The position numbers and the translations under genes are program-made. A stretch of DNA of 64,000 bases from Streptomyces sp. NBC_01788. Lineage in GTDB: Bacteria; Actinomycetota; Actinomycetes; Streptomycetales; Streptomycetaceae. The DNA is taken from positions 7,006,001 through 7,070,000 of the forward strand of contig NZ_CP109090.1 of NCBI RefSeq assembly GCF_035917575.1, given 5' to 3'. The notes under the pieces are model-generated. The model was not told the origin of the DNA and made no database searches. It worked only from the letters and a program-made list of their open reading frames with translations. Positions 48,481-55,887 of this stretch are shown here, one piece after another. The stretch's first letter is position 1, and each line of letters starts with the position of its first letter.

Positions 48481-48740
48481 GCCGACACCGCCAGCTTGCG
48501 CTCCAGCAGCGCGCGCGCCTGGCTGAAGGTGCGGGCCGTCCGCATCTCCTGTTCGGTGAACTTGACCTGGTACTTCTTCTCCAGCACCACGACCAGTTCC
48601 AGCAGCAGCAGCGAGTCGACCTGCAACTCCTCCACGAAGTCGGTGGCCTCCTCTATGTCGGTGGCGTCGACGTCGATCACATCGGCCAGGGTCCGCCGCA
48701 GTTCTTCCTTGTCCAGCTTCTCGAAGGGCTGTGCCGTCAT
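48477..48740 (-). CDS. Acyl carrier protein (second ACP)
   Basis: An 87-residue carrier protein. The phosphopantetheine Ser is in ELQVDSLLLLELV, within a four-helix ACP pattern (DVIDVDATDIEEATDFVEELQ before it, EKKYQVKFTEQEM after it). It is coupled to the dehydratase genes by a GTGA overlap. A perfect 14-bp hairpin lies directly upstream, between the KS-like gene and this one. It may be the ACP that carries the growing polyene, with the other ACP (55290-55541) used in initiation or transfer; the sequence alone does not decide which. Confidence 0.92.
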   Translation of the reverse strand: MTAQPFEKLDKEELRRTLADVIDVDATDIEEATDFVEELQVDSLLLLELVVVLEKKYQVKFTEQEMRTARTFSQARALLERKLAVSA

Positions 48741-48771
48741 GACTTCCGCTCTCCTCCGTTCGTTTCGTTTC

Positions 48772-48805
48772 CCGGTACGGCCCGGTAGGTTCCGGGCCGT
48801 ACCGG
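48772..48805 (-). terminator. 14-bp perfect hairpin between a KS-like gene and the ACP gene
   Basis: 48772-48785 and 48792-48805 are exact reverse complements with a 6-base loop. The hairpin starts 3 bases after the KS-like stop codon. On the minus strand it is followed by an A-rich stretch and the GGAGGAG ribosome binding site of the ACP gene. It may be an attenuator or an mRNA-stabilising stem that lets ACP levels differ from KS levels. No U run follows, so full termination is doubtful. Confidence 0.6.
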
Positions 48806-48808
48806 TGC

Positions 48809-49912
48809 TCAGCGCAGCCGCAGCAGGGCGCAGCCGGTTCCGCCGTCGCGTTCCACCGCGGTGACCACCGCGACCCGCCCGGCGGTACCGGGCGTCCGCT
48901 CGGCGACCGCGAGCACGGAGGCGATCTGCAGGCTCACCGAGGCCGCCGACGCGTCCCCGAACAGCTCGGTGTTCGGCACCTGTTCGAGCGCTGCGGGGCC
49001 GAACGCCTCAGCCAGCACGGCGCGTTCGCGGGCGCCGAGCGCGTCGCCGGCGCCGCACGGCACGGCCGCCCACACCTGCGACGGTTCCACCCCGGCGCGG
49101 TCCATGGCGCGGCGCAGACAGGAGCCGAGCACCATCGGCAGCCGGCCCTCGGCGAACACGCCGCTCTCCACGGCGAGCACCTCGGCCAGCACGTGTTCGG
49201 AGGCGACGGACTCCTCGGGTTCGAGGAGCAGCATGCCGGCGCCCTCGCCGAGCAGCGACGGCCTCTCCTCGTCGGTCCGGGTGTGCCACTCCAGCCAGGA
49301 CCGCTCGTTGGAGTACTCCTCCGCGGAGCCGCACAGCACCGCCTCGGCCCGGCCCGCGCCGAGCAGTCTGCGCGCGTAGTTCAGCGCGAGCAGCCCGGCC
49401 AGCCGGCCGCCGGCGATGGTGGCGTTCGGACCCTTGATCCGGTGCCGGATCGCACACTGGCCGGCCGCGCAGTTCATCACCGTGTTGGGCATCTGCGCCG
49501 GGTCGACGAAGTACGGCTGCTCACCGGTCAGCGAGTCACGGGTGAAGTCCATCATGCTCTGCGCGCTGCCGGTGGTGGTGCCGAGCACGACGGCCCCCCG
49601 GTCGCCGGTGGCGACCTCGCGATTGCGCTCGGCGTCGTCGAGAAGCGCACCGACGGCGCTGACCGCGAGCCCCGTCACCCGGTCCATCGACCGGGTGCCC
49701 TTGCGGCCCAGCGCCGCGCGCGGGCTGAACCCGGGCACCAGCCTGGCCCGCTCGTCGGGCACCTGCCACTGCTCGCGGTCGATCCGGACGGCGGTCTCAC
49801 CGCCCTTGTGCATCCCCTCGACGAACGCCGCACGCCCCATCCCGAACGGGGACACGGCCGACCAGGCGGTGATCACCGGTCTGCGGGCGGCGCCCCTGGT
49901 GTCGCTGCTCAT
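48809..49912 (-). CDS. KS-like protein without active-site Cys (KS-beta / chain-length-factor type, second)
   Basis: A 367-residue ketosynthase-fold protein. Aligned to the intact KS proteins of this run, the nucleophile position falls in TIAGGRLAGLLAL, with Arg where Cys should be. The GTGT-His and GHxxG-His motifs are replaced by PCGAGDALG and FGDASAASV. It cannot condense chains itself and is expected to pair with one of the active KS proteins, as chain-length factors do in type II PKSs. A short 27-base gap separates it from the double hot-dog gene upstream. The start is ATG 49912. Which KS it pairs with is not shown by order alone, because the other three KS-type genes are contiguous. Confidence 0.85.
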   Translation of the reverse strand: MSSDTRGAARRPVITAWSAVSPFGMGRAAFVEGMHKGGETAVRIDREQWQVPDERARLVPGFSPRAALGRKGTRSMDRVTGLAVSAVGALLDDAERNREVATGDRGAVVLGTTTGSAQSMMDFTRDSLTGEQPYFVDPAQMPNTVMNCAAGQCAIRHRIKGPNATIAGGRLAGLLALNYARRLLGAGRAEAVLCGSAEEYSNERSWLEWHTRTDEERPSLLGEGAGMLLLEPEESVASEHVLAEVLAVESGVFAEGRLPMVLGSCLRRAMDRAGVEPSQVWAAVPCGAGDALGARERAVLAEAFGPAALEQVPNTELFGDASAASVSLQIASVLAVAERTPGTAGRVAVVTAVERDGGTGCALLRLR

Positions 49913-49939
49913 GGCGACAGCTCCTTCCGACAGGTCGGG

Positions 49940-50980
49940 TCAGCCGGCGGCGGGGGTCTTGCCGCCGAGCGCGGCCAGCACCTCGTCGTCGAAGGTGACC
50001 AGGGACCAGTCGCGCTCCGGCGACTCCTTGGTGACATAGCCGTGGGTGATGTGTCCGGTGCCGACCGGCACCAGCGCGCCGTCGCGCACCACGTAGCAGT
50101 CCATCCGGGCGGTGAACAGGACGGCCTTGAAGATGTCCTCGACGGTGAAGACGGTGTACAGCTCGTCCTCGATCCGCACCTCGTCGGTGAGTTCGATGTC
50201 GCACTTGGTCACCACCGGGATCCAGCTGCGCTCGTCCAGCAGGCGCTGGATGGCGATGCCCCGGTCGGCGACGAACAGGTGCAGCACCTCCTCCATCTGC
50301 CGCAGGAAGCCGGACATCTGCATGTGGCTGGTGAAGTGGCAGTAGAAGTACGGCACTCGCCACTTCCAGCCGAACGCGTTGTCGTCGCCGATGATCTCGG
50401 CAAGGACCGGGTCGCCGGAGCGCGTGGTGACACCGCGCTGCGCGGACAGGTCGATGTTGTCCACCGGGACGGCGGCGAGCGGCTTCGGCGTCGCCTGCCC
50501 CAGCCGCGGCACCACGAAGCGCGTCAGGCGCTCGGGCAGCGGCTTCGGGTCCGGCACGTGCTCCATGGCCCGGAGGGAGACCTCGACCTTGCTGGTCACC
50601 GCCTTGCGCGGCGCGCCGTCCCGCTCCACGGTCCCGGTGAGCGCGAAACGCAGCCGGGTGTCGGAGTCCTTGGTGACCGGCCTGACCTCGACGGCGACCG
50701 TGTCGTCCAGGGTGAGCACCGTGTGCAGCCGGGTGTCCACGGAGACCACGTCGAAGCCGGCGCCGTACTCGACGTAGAGGGCCGTGGCGCCCAGGCCGGC
50801 GGCGCGGAAGTGCTCGAGCACGGCGGCCTCGAGCAGGTAGTGCACGTGCTTGAAGCCGATGGTCGTGCTGATGTTGCCGCCCTCGTAGGACGGACGCAGC
50901 GAGAAGTGGCCGGTGACGTCGAAGAAGTCGTTCAACGACTGCTCGGTCGGCTCGGGGGCACTGCTGATCGGGGACGTCAT
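49940..50980 (-). CDS. Double hot-dog protein, thioesterase/dehydratase-like, function unknown
   Basis: A 346-residue protein that appears to be two hot-dog folds in tandem. The first half contains GFKHVHYLLEAAVLEHFR, like the helix of 4HBT acyl-CoA thioesterases. The second half repeats the theme with CHFTSHMQMSGFLRQMEEVL and ends with beta strands and TGHITHGYV. No FabZ-type GHFPG motif was found. It could release or transfer an acyl chain, act as a third dehydratase, or help the polyene fold. It sits between the alpha/beta hydrolase gene (21-base gap) and a KS-like gene, so it belongs to the acyl run. ATG 50980 is preceded by AGGAG. The fold call is moderate; the reaction is unknown. Confidence 0.75.
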   Translation of the reverse strand: MTSPISSAPEPTEQSLNDFFDVTGHFSLRPSYEGGNISTTIGFKHVHYLLEAAVLEHFRAAGLGATALYVEYGAGFDVVSVDTRLHTVLTLDDTVAVEVRPVTKDSDTRLRFALTGTVERDGAPRKAVTSKVEVSLRAMEHVPDPKPLPERLTRFVVPRLGQATPKPLAAVPVDNIDLSAQRGVTTRSGDPVLAEIIGDDNAFGWKWRVPYFYCHFTSHMQMSGFLRQMEEVLHLFVADRGIAIQRLLDERSWIPVVTKCDIELTDEVRIEDELYTVFTVEDIFKAVLFTARMDCYVVRDGALVPVGTGHITHGYVTKESPERDWSLVTFDDEVLAALGGKTPAAG

Positions 50981-51001
50981 GCTGATCAGGCTCCTGTTCT
51001 G

Positions 51002-51850
51002 TCAAGCGGGTTGGTCGACGGCAGCGGGCGCGGGGCACCCGATCGCGTCGAGGAACTCACCGAGGGCCGCGGAGAAGGCGTCCGCCTGCTCCACCATCGG
51101 GAAGTGGCCGGCCCCGGGGACGAACCGGCAGCGGGCGTCGGGGAGATCGGCGGCGAGCGCCCTGCTCTCGGCGGGGACGGCGGTGAAGTCCTCCTCCCCG
51201 CCGATCACCAGCGAGGGCACCGTGATCAGGTCGGTGCGCAGCCAGGGCGTGTGCAGATAGCTGCGGAAGAAGCTCAGATAGCCGTACGGGCCGACCTGTT
51301 CGCAGACCCGCTGCGCCATGTCGCGGCGCAGCGAGGGGTCGAGCCGGGGTCCTGCCACCACCCGGATGCCCTCGTCCATGGTGCGGCGGAAGTTCTCCAG
51401 CATGTCGCCGACGACGCCGTACTCGAAACTCTCCGGATCACGGCGGTAGAACGGCGACACCAGTACCAGGCCCTCGATGCCGTGGCGAGCGAACGGGTCG
51501 CCGCCCCGGGCGAGTTCCTCGCCGAGCAGCTCAAGCAACAGCACGGTGGAGAAGGAGTGGGCCACCACGATGCCGGCGCCGCCGGGCACCTGCCCGAGCG
51601 CGTCCGCGACCGCGCGGGAGGCGTGCGGGCCGTAGGCCCAGGCCGGTGACCGCCCGCCGCCCCAGGGGAGTTCGGCGGCCCACAGGTCCAGGCCGCCGGC
51701 TTCCCTCGCGGCCAACGCGTCCCATACTGAGGAACTGTTGGCCAGTCCGTGCAGCAGGAGGGCACGGGTACCGCCGGTCGGCCGTTTGCGGTGCACCGTG
51801 CACGCGGAGTCGCCTGCCGGGTCCGGCGGCTGCGGCCGGTCGTGGCTCAC
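51002..51850 (-). CDS. Alpha/beta-hydrolase (thioesterase-like)
   Basis: A 282-residue hydrolase. It has the oxyanion motif LLLHGLANSSSVWD near residue 30, the nucleophile Ser in IVAHSFSTVLLLE, a likely acid in GGEEDFTAVP and the catalytic His in GAGHFPMVEQ. It may trim or release acyl groups from the ACPs, or edit stalled chains. The GTG start at 51850 overlaps the upstream KS-like stop as GTGA, so it is coupled to that gene. The first 20 residues before the core are Pro-rich. It differs from the NRPS-associated type II thioesterase at 1678-2466, which lacks this N-terminal pattern and has the GHSMG form. Confidence 0.82.
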   Translation of the reverse strand: MSHDRPQPPDPAGDSACTVHRKRPTGGTRALLLHGLANSSSVWDALAAREAGGLDLWAAELPWGGGRSPAWAYGPHASRAVADALGQVPGGAGIVVAHSFSTVLLLELLGEELARGGDPFARHGIEGLVLVSPFYRRDPESFEYGVVGDMLENFRRTMDEGIRVVAGPRLDPSLRRDMAQRVCEQVGPYGYLSFFRSYLHTPWLRTDLITVPSLVIGGEEDFTAVPAESRALAADLPDARCRFVPGAGHFPMVEQADAFSAALGEFLDAIGCPAPAAVDQPA

Positions 51851-52809
51851 CGGGCGTCTCCGGGGGCGAGCAGGAGGAGTCCGGCGACACCGTCGTCCCC
51901 GCGGCCGGCCAGCGCGTAGAGGGGGCCGGGCTCGCCCGCGTCGAACCGGCCGGTGGCGGCGGCGCACTGCGCCAGGCCCAGCGCGCCGGAGAGCGCGCCC
52001 CAGCCGTCGGGCATCCGGTGCCGGGGAACCCCGGCCAGCAGCTTCGCGGGCGGTTCGGTGCCGCCGGCGGTCTCCGGCGGGTACCAGCCGGCCGGGGTGC
52101 CGCCGCCGAGCGCGTCGAGCCGCCCGACGCACTCCTCGACCCCGCCGGTGCGTACGAATCCGCCCAGACGGGCCCTCGGCCGCACCCCGCGCGCCCGCGC
52201 GGTCTCGGCGCGCTCCAGGACCACCGCGACGGCGCCGTCCACGATCCGGTCGGCGCCGACCAGCTTGCGCACCACCTCGTTGTCCGGCTCGACCCCGACG
52301 ACCAGCACCTGCTCGGCCCGTCCGGAACCCAGCAGGCCGGCGGCCCAGCGCAGCGCGTCGAGCCCGGAGGAGTCGCCGTTGCAGACGGTCAGGTTGGGGC
52401 CGCTCAGCTTGAAGCGGATGGCGATCTCGGAGGCGACGATGTTGCTGGAGGCGTTGGGGCTGTCCATGGGACTGGTGCCACGGGTCGTCTCGGCCGCGAT
52501 GGTCGTGACCACCCGGCAAATGGTGTCGGCGTTGCCGTAGTTGGACGCCACCACGACACCTACACCGCCGCCGTCGACCGACGGGCCGTCCGCGTCCCGC
52601 AGCCCGGCGTCGCACAGTCCGGCGAAGGCCGCGCACAGTCCGAGCCGGGTGGCGCGGTCCTTGTACTTCAGGCCCTTCTTGCCGAGCAGGGCGGCCGGAT
52701 CCACCGGCTCCGCGGGGAAGGCCGGCCCGGCCACCAGATCCTCGGGGCCGGCCACCCCGGGCAGCGCCGGACCCACACCGCTGACCACGATCCTCGGGAA
52801 CTCGTTCAC
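51847..52809 (-). CDS. KS-like protein without active-site Cys (KS-beta / chain-length-factor type, first)
   Basis: A 320-residue, shortened ketosynthase-fold protein. The nucleophile region reads VCNGDSSGLDALRW. Lining up the following helix with the active KS proteins puts Asp at the Cys position; the nearby Cys is three residues off. The usual GTGT-His and GHxxG-His segments are missing. It is likely the non-catalytic partner of the KS encoded directly upstream, to which it is coupled by a GTGA overlap (GTG start at 52809). As a KS-beta it would shape the pocket and set chain length. Confidence 0.85.
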   Translation of the reverse strand: MNEFPRIVVSGVGPALPGVAGPEDLVAGPAFPAEPVDPAALLGKKGLKYKDRATRLGLCAAFAGLCDAGLRDADGPSVDGGGVGVVVASNYGNADTICRVVTTIAAETTRGTSPMDSPNASSNIVASEIAIRFKLSGPNLTVCNGDSSGLDALRWAAGLLGSGRAEQVLVVGVEPDNEVVRKLVGADRIVDGAVAVVLERAETARARGVRPRARLGGFVRTGGVEECVGRLDALGGGTPAGWYPPETAGGTEPPAKLLAGVPRHRMPDGWGALSGALGLAQCAAATGRFDAGEPGPLYALAGRGDDGVAGLLLLAPGDAR

Positions 52810-53981
52810 CGGGCCGCCTCCAGAATGGCCACCGCGTTCAGCCCGCCGAAACCGAAGCCGTTGACCTGCGCCACCTCGACGCGACCGGTGGCCTCGGTGG
52901 TGTGCACCAGCCGCAACGCGCTCACGTCCTCGGTCGGTTCGTCGAGTTCGGTCACCGGCGGGATCCGCCCGGTCGACATGGCCCGTAGGGCCGTGATGAG
53001 GCTCAGCACCCCGGCCGAGCCCGCGGTGTGCCCGGTCATCGACTTGACGGCGGTCACCAGCGGCACCCGCTCGTGCTCGCCGAACACCTCGCGCAGCGCC
53101 CGTACCTCCACCTCGTCGTTGAGCGGGGTACCGGTGCCGTGCAGCATGACCAGGTCCACGTTCTCCGGTTTCACCCCGGCCCGCCGGTGCGCCTGCCTGA
53201 TCGCGGCGGCGACCCCGGCCTGGAGGGGCGCGGTGGTGTGGTGGGCGTCGCAGTTCACGCCGACCGAGCGCACCCGGCCGTGGATCCGGCGGTGACCGTC
53301 CGGCTCGCGGGCCAGCACGATCGCGCCCGCGCCCTCGCCGAGGATGGTGCCCTTGCGGTCGACGTCGAAGGGTCTGAGCCGGCCGGGCGGCTCCAGCTGG
53401 AAGGCGTCGGTCAGCCCGAACATGCTCTCGGTGATCGAGTCGGTGCCCGCCACGATCACGTGCTCCACCGCGCCGGAGTCCAACTGGTCGACGGCGAGCG
53501 CCAGCGCGTACAGCGAGGCGGAGCAGGCGTTGGAGAAGGTGTGCGTGTCGACCGCGCCGAAGCGTTCCCGCAGGGCGGTGCCGAAGTGCATCCGCCCGGA
53601 TGGGGGTCCCCCCTGCCCGAGCGGAGCCGAGAGCTTGGGGGAGAACTCGGCGCCGTCACGCCACCACAGCTCCAGGGACCGCAGCTCCCGCAGCCCGGTG
53701 CCGACCAGGATCGGCACGTCGCGGAGGTCCTCACCGAGACCGGCGTCACGGGCCGCCTGACCGACCACGTCGAGCAGGAACGCGGTCGCCCGGCCCGGCA
53801 CGTCCACGCCCGGCGCGGGCCGGTCGTCGATCTCGAAGAGGTGTCCCGCCTTGAACTTCGACCGGTCGAAGCCGCGCAGCGCGGCCAGCCCGCTCCGCCC
53901 GGCGCACAGGCTCTCGAACAGCTCGGACGGGTCGCGCCCGATGCTCGCGACCGCGCCGATTCCGACGACGGGCCGGCTCAT
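52806..53981 (-). CDS. Beta-ketoacyl synthase (active KS, second)
   Basis: A 391-residue FabF-type ketosynthase with a complete triad: Cys in FSNACSASLYALALA, His in LHGTGTPLNDE and His in KSMTGHTAGSAG. It should carry out decarboxylative condensation with malonyl-ACP. The start is fixed at ATG 53981 by the ATGA overlap with the upstream KS stop; a longer in-frame extension into that gene is not expected to be real. It is followed by the Cys-less KS-like protein with a GTGA overlap, the gene order usual for KS-alpha/KS-beta pairs. Confidence 0.92.
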   Translation of the reverse strand: MSRPVVGIGAVASIGRDPSELFESLCAGRSGLAALRGFDRSKFKAGHLFEIDDRPAPGVDVPGRATAFLLDVVGQAARDAGLGEDLRDVPILVGTGLRELRSLELWWRDGAEFSPKLSAPLGQGGPPSGRMHFGTALRERFGAVDTHTFSNACSASLYALALAVDQLDSGAVEHVIVAGTDSITESMFGLTDAFQLEPPGRLRPFDVDRKGTILGEGAGAIVLAREPDGHRRIHGRVRSVGVNCDAHHTTAPLQAGVAAAIRQAHRRAGVKPENVDLVMLHGTGTPLNDEVEVRALREVFGEHERVPLVTAVKSMTGHTAGSAGVLSLITALRAMSTGRIPPVTELDEPTEDVSALRLVHTTEATGRVEVAQVNGFGFGGLNAVAILEAAR

Positions 53982-55234
53982 GAGGCCTGCTCCTCGTACT
54001 TGGCGAGGATCACGACGGCGTTGTTGCCGCCGAAGGCCATCCCGTTGTTCTGCACGATCCTCAGATCGGCGTCGACGGCGTGGTTGGGCACGCAGTCCAC
54101 CTCGCACTCGGGGTCGGTCTCCCGGTGGTTGATGGTCGGCGGGATGAACCCGCCCTCCACGGCCAGGGCGCAGGCGATCGCGGCGAGCGCGCTGGCGGCG
54201 CCCATGGTGTGGCCGAGCATCGACTTCAGCGAGACGGTGCGCGGCGGCGCCTCGCCGTAGACGTCGCGGACCGCGCGGCTCTCGGTGACGTCGTTCGCCT
54301 TGGTGCCGGTCCCGTGCGCGGAGATCAGATCGACCTCGGACGGCTTCACCCCGGCGTTGTTCAGGGCCAGTTCCATGCAGCGGGCGATGCTGCCCTGGTT
54401 GGGCGCGACCGGGTGGTCGGCATCGCAGTTGAGCCCGTAGCCCAGGACCTCGGCGTGGATGGTGGCACCGCGGCGCAGCGCCGACTCCAGGCTCTCCAGG
54501 ACCAGTACGCCGGCGCCCTCACCGGTCAGGATGCCCTTGCGGTCCTTGTCGAACGGCCGGCAGCAGTCCGGGGCGATCGTGCCCAGCCGGTAGAAACCGG
54601 CGAAGGTCTTGCGGCACATCGCGTCCGCGCCGCCGCACAGCGCGAACTCCACCTCGCCGGTGCGCACCGCGTCGAAGCCGTAGCCGATGGCGTAGTTGCC
54701 CGCGGCGCAGGCGGTCGGGATGGTGACCGCCTCGACGTCCTCCAGGCCCAGTTCGTGCGCGACGGCCGTGGCCAGCCGGCTCGCCGGGACACGCCGGACC
54801 ACCTGCGGGTCCATCTTCTCGGGGCCGTGCTCGATCTCGGTCTCGACCAGACGGTCGAGGTCGTGCGATTCCCCGTCGGTGGACCCGATGGAGATCAGTC
54901 CGCGCTGTCCGCGCAGGACCTCCTCGCTCAGTCCGGCGTGGGCGACGGCCATCCTGGCCGCTGCCACCGAGAAGCGGGTGGCGGGGCCGAGTTCGTCGAC
55001 GTCCAGATTGCGGATCCACTGACGCGGCTCGAAGCCGACCAGTTCGCAGCCGTTGGCGTGGGCGAAACCCTCGGTCGCGAACCTGGTGATCGGCTTGGCG
55101 CCGCTGAGCCCGGCCCGCAGCCCCTCGGCGAACTCGACCGCGCCCACACCGATGCTCGAGAAGACTCCGAAGCCGGTCAGGACCACGCGATGCGCTGGTG
55201 GTGCCGACCCGTTGCTGGTTGCAGTTGCACGCAT
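53978..55234 (-). CDS. Beta-ketoacyl synthase (active KS, first)
   Basis: A 418-residue FabF-type ketosynthase with an intact Cys-His-His triad: Cys in TIPTACAAGNYAIGYG, His in SAHGTGTKANDVTE and His in KSMLGHTMGAAS. The C-terminus NNGMAFGGNNAVVIL is typical of KS-alpha. It lies just downstream of the first ACP gene (55-base gap) and overlaps the second KS by four bases. The presence of two active and two inactive KS-type proteins suggests either two KS-alpha/beta heterodimers used at different chain lengths, or a separate initiating KS. The start is ATG 55234. Confidence 0.93.
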   Translation of the reverse strand: MRATATSNGSAPPAHRVVLTGFGVFSSIGVGAVEFAEGLRAGLSGAKPITRFATEGFAHANGCELVGFEPRQWIRNLDVDELGPATRFSVAAARMAVAHAGLSEEVLRGQRGLISIGSTDGESHDLDRLVETEIEHGPEKMDPQVVRRVPASRLATAVAHELGLEDVEAVTIPTACAAGNYAIGYGFDAVRTGEVEFALCGGADAMCRKTFAGFYRLGTIAPDCCRPFDKDRKGILTGEGAGVLVLESLESALRRGATIHAEVLGYGLNCDADHPVAPNQGSIARCMELALNNAGVKPSEVDLISAHGTGTKANDVTESRAVRDVYGEAPPRTVSLKSMLGHTMGAASALAAIACALAVEGGFIPPTINHRETDPECEVDCVPNHAVDADLRIVQNNGMAFGGNNAVVILAKYEEQAS

Positions 55235-55289
55235 GGTCTCTCCGTCCGGTTTCGATCGGCGGTGCCGCGGCGGTACCGCTCGGTCGTGA

Positions 55290-55541
55290 CTACTTGCCGG
55301 CGGCTTCCGCGACGACCTCTTCCACGCCCTTGAGGTTGACCATGCGGCCCAGTTCGGCCTGGTCGATGACGACGTGGAAGTGCTTCTCCAGGGCGGCGAG
55401 GATCTCGATCGCGCGCAGCGAGTCGGCGCCGTGGTCCTCCTTGAACAGACTGCTCTCGGTGACCTCGTCCTCCTCGAGCTCGAGAATGTCGCAGACGATT
55501 TCCTTGATTTTCTCGGACGTGCTCTCCGCAGAGGTCGTCAT
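55290..55541 (-). CDS. Acyl carrier protein (first ACP)
   Basis: An 83-residue ACP, the first gene of the minus-strand acyl run. The phosphopantetheine Ser is in EDHGADSLRAIEIL, preceded by the acidic helix CDILELEEDEVTESS. It carries acyl intermediates for the KS, KR and dehydratase proteins and possibly hands the finished cinnamoyl chain to the starter C domain. ATG 55541 has AGGAT upstream. The 346-base region before it is shared with the divergent P450 gene and probably holds the promoter for the whole run. Confidence 0.93.
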   Translation of the reverse strand: MTTSAESTSEKIKEIVCDILELEEDEVTESSLFKEDHGADSLRAIEILAALEKHFHVVIDQAELGRMVNLKGVEEVVAEAAGK

Positions 55542-55617
55542 ATCGATCCTGCTCCCTCGTGATGATGACGCCGGCCCGAACGAGCCGCGCATGGAATGGA
55601 CGAGTTCGATCACCAGG

Positions 55618-55648
55618 GCCGGTACGGAAGTTCCCCGTTCGTACCGGC
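55618..55648. promoter_or_regulatory. 9-bp inverted repeat, possible operator
   Basis: GCCGGTACG at 55618-55626 is matched by its exact reverse complement at 55640-55648, with a 13-base spacer. It lies about 80 bases upstream of the first ACP gene. The core CCGGTACG recurs at 55723. Confidence 0.5.
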
Positions 55649-55701
55649 AATTCCTCTTGGAATTCGGCGCATCACTCACACGCCTCGGCGAACGTAGCCG
55701 G

Positions 55702-55719
55702 GGTGAACCGACGTTCACC
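55702..55719. promoter_or_regulatory. 18-bp palindrome, possible operator
   Basis: GGTGAAC and GTTCACC flank a 4-base spacer, a perfect 7+7 inverted repeat, a shape common for dimeric regulators. Part of it (CGACGTTCA) recurs at 57130-57138 upstream of the MbtH-like gene. Confidence 0.5.
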
Positions 55720-55887
55720 AGACCGGTACGAAGAATTCGAATCAGCCACGCGTGGCCTGTCCCGGAGCGGCACATCGAAGATTCCGCATCAGCGCTGACG
55801 GACGCGCCCGGCCCGGCCAGGCTGGTGGGCCGGACGTGCCCCGCGAGCAGTGCGGAGGCTCACCGGACGACCGCAGGGAGAGCATCG

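Larger units (their letters stand above)
55542..55887. promoter_or_regulatory. Divergent control region between the acyl run and the P450-mbtH genes
   Basis: This 346-base gap separates two divergent gene sets and must hold at least two promoters. It contains two inverted repeats (annotated separately) and three copies of CCGGTACGAA or a one-mismatch version: 55619-55628 (mismatch), 55638-55647 (reverse strand) and 55723-55732. Clear -35/-10 boxes were not recognised. The LuxR-type regulator encoded at 58112-59098 is the obvious candidate to act here. Confidence 0.6.

Noticed and set aside
52806..54107. Longer start for the second KS gene, reaching into the first KS gene
   Set aside because: The extra 42 residues are Arg-rich shadow sequence; the ATGA overlap start at 53981 matches the KS N-terminus.
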